Of a DNA stretch of 64,000 nt, positions 16,302-24,811 are shown one piece after another (position 1 is the first letter of the stretch; each line of letters opens with the position of its first letter). The stretch is from Salinibaculum litoreum (lineage in GTDB: Archaea; Halobacteriota; Halobacteria; Halobacteriales; Haloarculaceae). The stretch is taken from assembly GCA_009789175.1 (NCBI GenBank), contig CP046866.1, positions 434,001 through 498,000 of the forward strand, in the 5' to 3' direction. Below the pieces are notes generated by a model, which was given only the letters and a program-made list of their open reading frames with translations, was not told the DNA's origin and searched no databases. Both the position numbers and the translations under genes were made by a program.

Positions 16302-17909
16302 ATGGAGAAACCACTGTTAGTAACGGAGTTCCTCGACCGGGCGCGCAAATATTACGGCGACCAGGAGGCTGTGGTTGCGACGACTGGCGAGCGGTACACC
16401 TACGACGACCTCGGTGAGCGGGCCGACCGCTTCGCGACAGCCCTGCAGAACCGCGGTGTCGAGAAAGGTGACCGCGTTGCCATCCTCGACCCGAACACGC
16501 ACTATCATCTTGAGGCGGCCTACGGTGCCATGCAGATCGGCGCAGTCCACACGCCGCTCAATTACCGACTCATTCCCGACGACTACCAGTACATCCTCGA
16601 CGACGCCGGCGTCGATGTCGTCTTCGCCGACTACGAGTACGCCGAGAAAATCGAGGCTATCCGCGACGAGGTCGACACCGAGGTGTTCATCACCAACGAT
16701 GCCGAGGCCGTCGACGGCGACTGGGTGTCATTCAACGACATGCTCGATGATGCCGGTACGGACTACGACCGGCCGGAGATGGCCGAAGACGAGGTTATCA
16801 CCATCAACTACACCTCCGGAACCACCGGCGACCCCAAGGGCGTCTGTCGGACCCACCGGACGGAGACGCTGCATGCCTACGTCGTCACGATGTACCACGA
16901 ACTCACCGACGACGATGTCTACCTCTGGACGCTCCCGATGTTCCACGTCAACGGCTGGGGACATATCTACGCCGTCACTGGCGTGGGCGCGAAACACGTC
17001 TGTCTGCGGGGTATCGACCCCGAGACCATCGTCGACATCATCACCACTGAGGATGTCTCGTTCCTGTGTGCCGCACCGACCGTGCTGAACCAGCTCATCG
17101 ACTATTACAACCACAACGGCGAGCCAGCGATGACCGGCGACAACGACGTGCGCGTCACGACTGCCGGCTCCGCCCCGCCGGAAGCGACCATTCGAGAGGT
17201 CGAAGACGACTTCGGCTGGTATCTGAAACACCTCTACGGTGCCACGGAGACGGGGCCGCTCATCACCATCTCGGACAACAAACGACGCATCAACGAGGAG
17301 ACCCGCTTCGATATCAAGAAACGCCAGGGAATGGGTGTCCACGGCACGGACGTCCGGGTCGTCGACAAGGACGGGAACGACGTGGCCTGGAACGACGAGG
17401 AAATCGGGGAAATCGTCGTCCGAGGCAACCAGGTCATGGACCACTACTGGAACAAGCCCGAGGCCACCGAGGAGGCGTTCAACGACCGTGTGGAAGGCTA
17501 TTACCACATGGGAGACCTCGCGACCGTCGACGAAAACGGGATGATTGCCATCCAGGACCGCAAGAAAGACATCATCATCTCCGGCGGGGAGAACATCTCC
17601 TCTATCGAACTCGAGGATACCCTCTTCGAGCATCCCGAAGTGTCGGACGTGGCTGTGATTCCCGCCCCCAGCGAGAAGTGGGGTGAGACGCCCAAGGCAT
17701 TCATCGTCCCCGAGGGTGACCCCGAGGACCCGCCGGTGACGACTGAAGAACTCCGGACCTTTACCGAAGAACGGCTGGCCGGCTACAAGGTGGTCCGGCA
17801 GTTCGAGTTCGTCGAGGAACTCCCGACGACTGCGACGGGGAAAGTCCAGAAGTACGAACTCCGCAAACAGGAGTGGGACGACGAGGACCGGATGGTCGGC
17901 CAGGGCTGA
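16302..17909 (+). CDS. AMP-forming acyl-CoA synthetase
   Basis: A 535-residue ANL-superfamily enzyme. Motifs in order are NYTSGTTGDPKGVCRTH (phosphate loop), GATETGPLIT, GYYHMGDLATVDENG, QDRKKDIIISGGENISSIELED (hinge), and a C-terminal PTTATGKVQKYELR whose Lys is the expected adenylation lysine. The layout matches medium/long-chain fatty acyl-CoA ligases. It adenylates a carboxylic acid with ATP and transfers it to CoA. The chain length used is not predictable. It lies downstream of the mutase but has its own promoter. Confidence 0.88.
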   Translation: MEKPLLVTEFLDRARKYYGDQEAVVATTGERYTYDDLGERADRFATALQNRGVEKGDRVAILDPNTHYHLEAAYGAMQIGAVHTPLNYRLIPDDYQYILDDAGVDVVFADYEYAEKIEAIRDEVDTEVFITNDAEAVDGDWVSFNDMLDDAGTDYDRPEMAEDEVITINYTSGTTGDPKGVCRTHRTETLHAYVVTMYHELTDDDVYLWTLPMFHVNGWGHIYAVTGVGAKHVCLRGIDPETIVDIITTEDVSFLCAAPTVLNQLIDYYNHNGEPAMTGDNDVRVTTAGSAPPEATIREVEDDFGWYLKHLYGATETGPLITISDNKRRINEETRFDIKKRQGMGVHGTDVRVVDKDGNDVAWNDEEIGEIVVRGNQVMDHYWNKPEATEEAFNDRVEGYYHMGDLATVDENGMIAIQDRKKDIIISGGENISSIELEDTLFEHPEVSDVAVIPAPSEKWGETPKAFIVPEGDPEDPPVTTEELRTFTEERLAGYKVVRQFEFVEELPTTATGKVQKYELRKQEWDDEDRMVGQG

Positions 17910-17911
17910 CC

Positions 17912-18196
17912 TTAGCCGCGATTCTCTGCGGTGTCGTATTCGTCGGCGACGTATCGGACTAGCAAGAGGAGCACGCCGAGTATCGCTCCGACCGTTATCG
18001 CACCGTACATCGCCATCCCGAGCGGTGTCGGCGGGAGGTCGACGACCATGAACAGTTGTGGGTTCAGGTCGGCCGGGCGCACGAGGCCGATGACGTAGCC
18101 AAAGACTGCGGCGACGCCCACCAGACAGCTATACAGCAAGACGACGAACCGCGGTCCGTTCCACTCGCCGTTCGATACGCGCTCGTTGTTTGTCAC
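17912..18196 (-). CDS. Small two-helix membrane protein of the oxidase cluster
   Basis: About 94 residues from a GTG start (VTNNERVSNGEWNGPRF). The frame is open further upstream, but that extension is Arg/Ser-rich and unlikely. Two hydrophobic segments are clear: VVLLYSCLVGVAAVFGYVIGLV and MAMYGAITVGAILGVLLLLVRYV. Small proteins of this kind accompany haloarchaeal heme-copper oxidase genes. Its exact role, whether accessory subunit or assembly, is unknown. It is divergent from the 30-residue gene, with about 58 bp between the starts. Confidence 0.6.
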   Translation of the reverse strand: MTNNERVSNGEWNGPRFVVLLYSCLVGVAAVFGYVIGLVRPADLNPQLFMVVDLPPTPLGMAMYGAITVGAILGVLLLLVRYVADEYDTAENRG

Positions 18197-18226
18197 GACA
18201 GTTGATTGGGACTGCAGACGAATAGG

Positions 18227-18233
18227 CTTTACA
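18227..18233 (+). promoter_or_regulatory. TATA-like box for the 30-residue gene
   Basis: CTTTACA is centred 25 bp before the ATG at 18255. This spacing is the main support that the tiny ORF is transcribed. Confidence 0.4.
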
Positions 18234-18254
18234 CGTCCCGACCCAATCGCGAGT

Positions 18255-18347
18255 ATGTCCGAGAAAGACCTGCTGATGCTGGTTCTCGGCGGCATCGCCC
18301 TGATGATGTTTCTGACGGGTATCGTCCTCATCTACAGCGCAGGATAG
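18255..18347 (+). CDS. 30-residue single-helix membrane protein near coxA
   Basis: An ATG-to-TAG frame encodes 30 residues: MSEKDLLMLVLGGIALMMFL followed by TGIVLIYSAG. It is essentially a short polar start plus one transmembrane helix. Terminal oxidases often include such minimal subunits; the 34-residue subunit IIa of ba3 oxidase is the known comparison. It ends 20 bp before the convergent coxA stop and has a correctly spaced TATA-like box. Function in the oxidase is inferred from position and size only. Confidence 0.6.
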   Translation: MSEKDLLMLVLGGIALMMFLTGIVLIYSAG

Positions 18348-18366
18348 AAACGACCGAAAAGGAGCG

Positions 18367-20211
18367 TTATTCGCTGTCGGCCGCAGACTCGGCGTTTCCG
18401 CCGTCCGTCATCACGTCTTCGTCCTCATCGTCAGTTGCGGTCGCTTTCTCGCCGCCGTCGGTCGCGATTTCCTCGTCGCCACCGTCGGTGAGCGCGGTCG
18501 AAATCTTGTCCTCGTGCCAGACGAACTCCTTGGTCTTCTGGCCGGTCTCTTCGAGGTCCCAGGGGTCGCCCTCGTCGACTTCGGGGCCTTCCAGCCAGGA
18601 GACGACGAGGTTGTAGACGAAGATGAGCTGGCCGACCAGGAGGATGAACGCACCAACCGAGGCCGCCTGGTGGGACAGCTCAACGAGGTTCAGCGGTGCG
18701 ACGCCAGGGCCGAACTCGTAGGTGGCGTACCGGCGGGGCATGCCCAGATACCCGAGCAGGAGCAGTGCGAAGAAGGTGACGTTGGTCCCGATCATCGAGA
18801 GCCAGAAGTGCCACTTGCCCAGCCGCTTCTGGTACATCCGGCCGGTGAAGATGGGGAACCAGTAGTAGAGGCCGGCGAACACTGCAAAGCCGATGGCACC
18901 CATCACGATGTAGTGGAAGTGTCCGACCACGTAGTAGGTGTCGTGAAGCACCAGGTCGACGGGCACCGACGCGAGGAAGACGCCAGTGATGCCCCCGATG
19001 ATGAAGTTCGAGACGAAGCCGATACAGAACAGCATCGGCGTCGTCAGCCGCAGACTACCGTTCCACATCGTCGTAATCCAGTTGAACGTCTTCACCGCAC
19101 TCGGAACCGCAATGGCCAGTGAGACGGCCATGAAACTCGCCTGCAGCCGGGGGTCCATCCCGGTCGAGAACATGTGGTGTGCCCACACACCGAAGGAGAG
19201 CACACCGATGGCGAGCGTGGAGTAGACGACGAACTTGAATCCGAACAGCTTCCGCCCGGAGAACTTCGGCAGGATGAGCGAGACGAGGCCCATCGGCGGA
19301 AGGACGAGGATGTACACCTCGGGGTGGCCGAAGAACCAGAACAGGTGCTGCCAGAGCATCGCACCGCCACCCTCTGCTGCGAAGAAGGTGGTTCCGAGAT
19401 TCCGGTCCATGAGCAGCATGACGAGCGCGCTGCCCAGCAGCGGGAACGAGAACAGGATGAGTCCGGACTGGGTGAGGATGGTCCACGAGAAGATGTCCAG
19501 GTTCGCCCAGTTCACGTCGTCACCGCGCTCGGTGAAGATGGTCGCGATGAAGTTGATTGCACCCATGGTCGCGGAGACACCGGTCAGGTGCAGGCCGAGC
19601 AACATCAGGTCGACGCCGGGGTTGACCTGTTCGACCGACAGCGGCGTGTACATCGTCCAGGAGGTCTGTGCAGCCTGAATCGTCCCGCCGGTCACCGGCT
19701 CCAGGAAGAAGCCGCCCCAGATGAGGATGGCACCGAACGGAAGCAACCAGAAGGCGATGGCGTTGATACGGGGGAACGCCATGTCGTCCGCCCCAATCAG
19801 GAGTGGGACGAAGTAGTTCGCGAACGCCGCGATGATGGGCGTCCCGAACAGGAACAGCATCGTGATACCGTGGCTGGTCAGGATAGCGTTGTAGAACTGG
19901 TTCCCGAACAGCGCGCCCTCGGGCGTGATGAGCTGGAAGCGAATGCCCACTGCCATCAGACCACCGACGGCGAAGGCGATAATGGCGTATAGCCCATACA
20001 GCATGCCGATGTCCTTGTGGTCGACGGTGGTCAGCCAGCGTACGAGTCCACCCGGTTTTTCCTCGTGGGCGTGGGTAGCCTCGCCGCCGTACCCGCCACC
20101 GCCGGCCAGTGGCGTGTACGAGCGCCAGTCCTCGACGCGTGTGAGGAGGGCGACGACGGCGACGAGCAGGACGCCCATGAGTCCCGTCAGCAAGAGTTGT
20201 TCTGCAGCCAT
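18367..20211 (-). CDS. coxA: Cytochrome c oxidase-type (heme-copper) subunit I
   Basis: A 614-residue polytopic membrane protein. WLTTVDHKDIGMLYGLYA is the usual opening. FFGHPEVYILVLPPMGL carries the CuB histidine, the proton-channel glutamate and the cross-linked tyrosine, as in aa3 (A-type) oxidases. HDTYYVVGHFHYIV supplies heme ligands. The C-terminal 60 residues are acidic and disordered (DDEDEDVMTDGG). An extra hydrophobic helix precedes the core. The protein reduces O2 to water and pumps protons. No subunit II or heme-A synthase gene is next to it. Confidence 0.92.
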   Translation of the reverse strand: MAAEQLLLTGLMGVLLVAVVALLTRVEDWRSYTPLAGGGGYGGEATHAHEEKPGGLVRWLTTVDHKDIGMLYGLYAIIAFAVGGLMAVGIRFQLITPEGALFGNQFYNAILTSHGITMLFLFGTPIIAAFANYFVPLLIGADDMAFPRINAIAFWLLPFGAILIWGGFFLEPVTGGTIQAAQTSWTMYTPLSVEQVNPGVDLMLLGLHLTGVSATMGAINFIATIFTERGDDVNWANLDIFSWTILTQSGLILFSFPLLGSALVMLLMDRNLGTTFFAAEGGGAMLWQHLFWFFGHPEVYILVLPPMGLVSLILPKFSGRKLFGFKFVVYSTLAIGVLSFGVWAHHMFSTGMDPRLQASFMAVSLAIAVPSAVKTFNWITTMWNGSLRLTTPMLFCIGFVSNFIIGGITGVFLASVPVDLVLHDTYYVVGHFHYIVMGAIGFAVFAGLYYWFPIFTGRMYQKRLGKWHFWLSMIGTNVTFFALLLLGYLGMPRRYATYEFGPGVAPLNLVELSHQAASVGAFILLVGQLIFVYNLVVSWLEGPEVDEGDPWDLEETGQKTKEFVWHEDKISTALTDGGDEEIATDGGEKATATDDEDEDVMTDGGNAESAADSE

Positions 20212-20465
20212 ACCAACGCTTCAGGACCACAGGATTATCAAAGCTTAGGTTCCGCCTTCAGGGGGATTGCGAACATCTCCGGACTGTATATTAGTTCGGT
20301 GCAGTCTCCCCCCCCCAGGGATGAAAGACCACGGCACGCCGCTCGTTACTCCTCGGCGCTCCGAGCCAGCAAGAGGTCGTCCGGAACTATCAGGTCCCGG
20401 CCCGGGGGAGACACGGCTCCCAATCGGATAGAGAAACAGATAGCGGTACTCTTCGAGGTCCCCGT

Positions 20466-20795
20466 CTATGCCTCGGCAGTGTCGTCGTCCGCTTCGGTAG
20501 CGTCTTCAGCGGCCGCGTCCTCGGCTTCCAGCTCTGCGGCTTCCTTCTCTTCGAGGGCCTCCTGGCGGTTCTCGGCTCTGGACACGGCAGCTCCCGAGTA
20601 GTACGTCAGGATGGCCAGCAGGACTGCCGAGGTGCCGATGATGGCCAGCTGGACCCCGGAGATGACGCTGTCGAACCCGAAGGGGTTGAACACGATGTAC
20701 GCGGCGAAGAAGATGGTCAAAATGCCGAGTGGGATGACGTTTACCGTGAGGTCAAGCAGCGTCTCACGGTCAAAGACCTTCTCTGTCTCTGCCAT
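20466..20795 (-). CDS. Two-helix membrane protein, oxidase cluster
   Basis: A 109-residue protein. MAETEKVFDRETLLDLTVN precedes two hydrophobic segments (VIPLGILTIFFAAYIVFNPF and GVQLAIIGTSAVLLAILTYYSGAAV), followed by a strongly acidic, Ala/Glu-rich tail. Proteins with this architecture, which I associate with DUF6684 (unverified), recur beside haloarchaeal coxA genes. It is upstream of coxA on the same strand, with a 254-bp gap that includes a run of nine C (20308-20316). It is probably an accessory or assembly factor of the oxidase. Confidence 0.68.
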   Translation of the reverse strand: MAETEKVFDRETLLDLTVNVIPLGILTIFFAAYIVFNPFGFDSVISGVQLAIIGTSAVLLAILTYYSGAAVSRAENRQEALEEKEAAELEAEDAAAEDATEADDDTAEA

Positions 20796-20913
20796 ACAGT
20801 CCGATTAGACTGAGGCCCTAAATAGCGTGTTGGTTTCGGGGTCGCTGCAATCCGGCGCAACCACCCTTCCAGCGGTCACATTGCCGGCGAGTGCAGCACT
20901 TCTCAAAAGCGTC

Positions 20914-21348
20914 CTAGGGTGGGTCCCTAGCCTGTGAGGGCTGGACCAGCCGAATCGTCGCGCCGACTGCGACGAGACAGAGGCCCGCCGCGGTGATTGC
21001 ACTGCCACGGTAGACGAACGGCCGGGTCACGTCGAGCAACACCTCGACCGAGAGGGCGCTGGGGTCGACATTGAGTCCGATGGTAGTGACACCGAGTGCT
21101 ATGATGACCCCTCCGATAGCCAGGAGCGAGGCCCACGTCTGCTGGACGTAGCCGGATTCGCTCAGGATGCCTGCGACGGTTCCTCCGAAGAGGACGAGGC
21201 CGCCGACGGTAATCGGAAACAGGCCGAGTACAACGCCGATTTCGGAGATGACGAAACCGAAAGCGACCAGCATGGGCCACGGGCTGGCTTTCCGGTACTG
21301 TTCGCTCAACCCCGGCTGAACCTCGCCGACATCTTCGCCGTCTGCCAT
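20914..21348 (-). CDS. Four-helix membrane protein, oxidase cluster
   Basis: 144 residues from MADGEDVGEVQPGLSEQYRKASPWP. Four hydrophobic segments follow: MLVAFGFVISEIGVVLGLF, TVGGLVLFGGTVAGILSES, SLLAIGGVIIALGVTTIGL and GSAITAAGLCLVAVGATIRLV. The LSEQYRKASPWPM start is typical of small proteins annotated as cox-cluster proteins in haloarchaea (DUF7541, from memory). An upstream in-frame ATG is possible but adds residues unlike the family. The role in the oxidase is not established. Confidence 0.68.
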   Translation of the reverse strand: MADGEDVGEVQPGLSEQYRKASPWPMLVAFGFVISEIGVVLGLFPITVGGLVLFGGTVAGILSESGYVQQTWASLLAIGGVIIALGVTTIGLNVDPSALSVEVLLDVTRPFVYRGSAITAAGLCLVAVGATIRLVQPSQARDPP

Positions 21349-21483
21349 ACACATGCGTACGGAATGGAACATCAAAGGTCCGTCGCTCCACCGATTGTCC
21401 CGGATTGCCATGGGGGAGCCGACCGGTCAGTTACAGGCTGTGCCCCACAAAGTATTAGTCCCGCATCGGCCTGGGTTGGGATA

Positions 21484-24174
21484 ATGAGTACACGCGTTGT
21501 CGAGCGGGTCGACGACTGGGACCAGGAGTCGTTCAGCGGGGGGTATCACGCGCTCCAGGAGCGTTCGGACGCGGGCTTTTCGGGCGTGTTCCGCGCTGGG
21601 GGTGCGGAACTGTATATGACACGGGGGACCGCAGTGGGTATCCGACGGGGTGCTATCGAGGACTTCGAGGGTGCATCGGGCACTGTCTTCACGGCACCCA
21701 CCGACGCACTGCCGTTGCTTGCCATCATGCAGGAGGAAAGCGACGAGGTCCGGGCGAAATACTACACGGAAGACACCAGCATCAGCGAGGTCGATGGGAC
21801 GCTCGAAGACGGGGGCTTTACCGGCTTCGTCGAACTCTCCGAGAACGTTCTCAGCGGCGACTACTATCTCGTCTACCACCGTGGGAACTCGATGAGCGTC
21901 GGCTTCGTCGGCAACACACAGCGACTCATCACTGGCGACGAGGCGTTCGAGACGACCGACGACGAGGTCGGCATCTACGAGGTCCGTCCGGTCGACATCG
22001 AGCCGATAGAGATTCCCGAGCCGGTCGAACCCGAGCCTGAACCGGAGCCTGAACCTGAACCCGATCCCCAAGAGTCCGCCAGTGGTGCGGTTCAGGAGAC
22101 GACAACTGAGTCCGACTCGGCCGTTTCCGACACTGCTGACCCCCTGGCCAGTCAGTCGGCCGCGGAGACGGCCGAATCTGTGCCGAGTGAGCCCGAAACG
22201 GGCGACACAGCCCAGCCCCCCGAACAACAGTCGGCCGGCGATACTGAGACAGTGGAGGCGTCTGATCGGGCTGCCGGCGCGGATGTAGCGGAGTCCGAGC
22301 CTTCGACAGCGCCTGAGGACACGGCTGTGGAGTCGGCACCAGCCGAGCAGGTCGGCACAGACGACGAGCCACGAGACAACACGACGACTCCTGTCGGGGA
22401 CGTGGACGATGTTGAGGAGGAATCCTCGTCTTCCGGGCGTGCGGCCGACGCCGCTGCAGGGGCAAGTCCGGACACGGCATCGGCCCCTGACGGACGCGGG
22501 ACAGTCGGCGAGCGAGCGGATACGGACTCGGCGACCGACTCCGAAACGGGGGGTCCCAGTCCCACACCTGACCAGGGACAGGCCGACACCGGGACGACAG
22601 CCGCAGAGCGACGCCGCGCGAGCGAGTCGCTCACTGAGCCGGCCGGGTCCGAAACTGATGCGGACGCACGGACCGATAGGACTCAGCCCGACGAGCGGTC
22701 CCCCCCGTCTACGGAGGAGGCACGGAGCCAGAGCCAGACGGAGACAGCCGGGGCGTCGACACGGGAGGCGGACTCCGGGGAGACTCGACAGCCGTCCACG
22801 AGTTCCCAGCCCGACCCGACTCCGGGGTCTGCCGGGGCTGGGCAGTCCGTCACATCTCGTGCCGACGACGAACAGCAGACGGCCACGGCCGACCAGGGTC
22901 GAGATGCGACGCCGGAGCATCCGGCACAACTGGAAACGCGAGCGATACCGTCGCTGGACCCGGAGCGGACGAACTCACAGAGTAATTCGAGCGAACACTC
23001 CCGTCGTGATACGCCGGGTCGAGCGGAGGCAACGGCAACTGCCACAGCGGCGAGTCAGCACTCCCAGCCATCGACCGACCAGGAGACGGTGGAGACGGAG
23101 CAAGCCAGTGCCGAGGAGTCTGCTCCGGCGGCGACCGAGACTGCTGAGACCGATGTCGACCAGCCCGAGACGACGGAGACGACAGCCGACGAGCCCGAAC
23201 CCGAACAGACCGGTAGCGAGGTAGCAGAGCGTATCGAGGAACTGGAGGAACTGCTCGAGGACCGGGAGACGGAACTGAAGACACTCGAATCGGACCTGCA
23301 TTCGGCCGAGTCCGAACGCGACTCCCTGCGCCGAGAACTGGAGCAGGTGCGCAGCGAGCGCGACGACCTTCAAGAGGAAGTCGAGAAACTGGAGTCGGAG
23401 CTCCACCGCCTCGAGGAGGAACTCGGCGCAGCGACCGACGCCCAGCAGCGGATGACGCCACAGGAGGCGCTTTCGGGGACGGACCTGTTCGTTCGCTACG
23501 ATTCCAAGGGCGATGCGACGCTGGCGAAAGCGCGCGACAGCGGTCTCCGGCAGCAGGATGTCGCCGGCAATCTCCAGCTAGAGAAACACACGCAGTTCGA
23601 GGCCGACGTGGCGGCGGTCGGCGGTCGGGAGTACGGTGAATTCCTCGAAGATACGGTCGCTTACAAATTCGCTCACTGGGTCGTCTACGACCTCCTCTTC
23701 GAGATTCAGTCGACCGGGCACACCGAGACGCTGTCTGACCTCTACAAGGCCTTGCCCAAGATCAACCGCATCGAACTCAACGGGGTCGTCAACGCCACCT
23801 ACGCAGAAGATGGTGAACAGGTGCAGTCCTCGGAGACGTTCGATGTCGTCTTCCGTGAACGGATGGGCGACCCGCTTTTGGTCGCGAACATCAACGAGTC
23901 ACGCCAGGGGGCGAGCAAGGACATGATGGACCAGCTCATCACCGCCGCCGAGCGGGTCGGACAGACCAGCGACCAGTTCGCGTCCGCCTTCCTCGTGACC
24001 GAGAGCTTCTTCGAGCCCGAGGCGCTGGAAACCGTCGAGGAGTCGACCCGGGGCGGTCTCCTGAGCAGGGACAAGCGCAAAAGCTACGTCAACCTCTCCC
24101 GCAAGAACGGATATCACCTCTGTCTGGTCGAAGCGCGAAACGAGAACTTCCACCTCGAAGTACCGGAACTCTAG
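21484..24174 (+). CDS. Large acidic protein: N-domain, disordered linker, coiled coil, C-domain
   Basis: An 896-residue protein. Residues 1-175 form a folded domain (FSGGYHALQERSDAGFSGVF, ELYMTRGTAVGIRRGAIEDFEG, YLVYHRGNSMSVGFVGNTQRLITGDEAF). A (PE)n run and about 400 Ser/Thr/Asp/Glu-rich residues without hydrophobic clusters follow. Residues near 580-660 are a heptad-like coiled coil (EELEELLEDRETELKTLE onward). A C-terminal domain ends RDKRKSYVNLSRKNGYHLCL. There is no signal peptide or membrane helix, so it is probably cytoplasmic. The N-domain resembles one seen alone in haloarchaea (DUF7527, unverified). The function is unknown. Confidence 0.75.
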   Translation: MSTRVVERVDDWDQESFSGGYHALQERSDAGFSGVFRAGGAELYMTRGTAVGIRRGAIEDFEGASGTVFTAPTDALPLLAIMQEESDEVRAKYYTEDTSISEVDGTLEDGGFTGFVELSENVLSGDYYLVYHRGNSMSVGFVGNTQRLITGDEAFETTDDEVGIYEVRPVDIEPIEIPEPVEPEPEPEPEPEPDPQESASGAVQETTTESDSAVSDTADPLASQSAAETAESVPSEPETGDTAQPPEQQSAGDTETVEASDRAAGADVAESEPSTAPEDTAVESAPAEQVGTDDEPRDNTTTPVGDVDDVEEESSSSGRAADAAAGASPDTASAPDGRGTVGERADTDSATDSETGGPSPTPDQGQADTGTTAAERRRASESLTEPAGSETDADARTDRTQPDERSPPSTEEARSQSQTETAGASTREADSGETRQPSTSSQPDPTPGSAGAGQSVTSRADDEQQTATADQGRDATPEHPAQLETRAIPSLDPERTNSQSNSSEHSRRDTPGRAEATATATAASQHSQPSTDQETVETEQASAEESAPAATETAETDVDQPETTETTADEPEPEQTGSEVAERIEELEELLEDRETELKTLESDLHSAESERDSLRRELEQVRSERDDLQEEVEKLESELHRLEEELGAATDAQQRMTPQEALSGTDLFVRYDSKGDATLAKARDSGLRQQDVAGNLQLEKHTQFEADVAAVGGREYGEFLEDTVAYKFAHWVVYDLLFEIQSTGHTETLSDLYKALPKINRIELNGVVNATYAEDGEQVQSSETFDVVFRERMGDPLLVANINESRQGASKDMMDQLITAAERVGQTSDQFASAFLVTESFFEPEALETVEESTRGGLLSRDKRKSYVNLSRKNGYHLCLVEARNENFHLEVPEL

Positions 24175-24476
24175 TTTTCGATTTCGGCGGCGCTGTCGAT
24201 CTTCATTCCCTTGAGCTTCTCGATGATGTGGTCGACCTTTTCGTCGAGTTCCTCGACGAATTCGCCGGTCTCCTCGGTTGTGATTGCGCCCTGGCTGGAG
24301 GGCTCGATGAGGTTCTCTTCCTCGAGGACGCGCAGCGAGTACCGTACCTTGTGGTGCGGGTAACCGGTCTCGTTGGACATCTTTACGATGCCGATTGGTT
24401 CGCTCTCGATGACCATCCGCAGCACCTGCAGATGGCGCTCCAGCATGTCGACTTCCTTCTCCAGTCTATCTATCAT
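24171..24476 (-). CDS. Small winged-helix DNA-binding protein
   Basis: A 101-residue protein. MIDRLEKEVDMLERHLQVLR is a short helix, then VIESEPIGIVKMSNETGYPHHKVRYSLRVLEEENLIEPSSQGAITT forms a helix-turn-helix with wing. The C-terminal segment FVEELDEKVDHIIEKLKGM may dimerise. It is probably a transcription regulator of a conserved haloarchaeal type. It has a TATA-like box at the leaderless distance. Its stop codon overlaps that of the preceding convergent gene in a shared CTAG. The target is unknown; the empty region upstream, with repeated motifs, is a candidate. Confidence 0.75.
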   Translation of the reverse strand: MIDRLEKEVDMLERHLQVLRMVIESEPIGIVKMSNETGYPHHKVRYSLRVLEEENLIEPSSQGAITTEETGEFVEELDEKVDHIIEKLKGMKIDSAAEIEN

Positions 24477-24811
24477 GGCAATTGTTAACTTGTGTTGGCC
24501 GGATTTAAAGGTTGTTGTCGTGGTAAGCGGCGCAGTGGAGTTCGTCCCCTCAGACTGTCAACAGATGGGTTCTAATGGTTCGGTGTGGGGATTCGCTACG
24601 AGTGATACAGCCAGTGCCACCCGGCCGACGCGGTGGCATGGCCACTGTTACCAGTGCCACGCTTGACGGAGCAACGACTTAAAGGATTGTGTTCACGACG
24701 GCCAGAGCCGACGAAACACCGGCTACGAACGGACAAGTTTGGCCGATTGGACTCCCCGACAGTCGAACGGGACCGTAATCGGTTTATCACCATGGGCGGA
24801 AGGACGGCCTG
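24477..24811. promoter_or_regulatory. Intergenic region with two promoters and a repeated motif
   Basis: No gene is seen. A TATA-like box for the leftward winged-helix gene lies at 24501-24510 and one for purA (TTTATC) at 24783-24788. CCAGTGCCAC occurs twice as a direct repeat, at 24611-24620 and 24651-24660, and between them GTGGC-ATG-GCCAC (24633-24645) forms an inverted repeat of the same half-site. This looks like a cluster of protein-binding sites. Confidence 0.45.

Noticed and set aside
16728-17633. 301-residue minus-strand frame inside the acyl-CoA synthetase gene
   Set aside because: Antisense shadow; no family features, and the synthetase motifs on the plus strand are decisive.
19174-19992. 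272-residue plus-strand frame antisense to coxA
   Set aside because: Charged, repetitive composition typical of the complement of hydrophobic codons.
20308-20316. Run of nine C as a possible phase-variation tract or frameshift
   Set aside because: It lies in the non-coding gap between coxA and the next gene; I found no broken reading frame around it.
22018-22072. (PE)n repeat as a functional tandem repeat
   Set aside because: Ordinary low-complexity linker in an acidic haloarchaeal protein.
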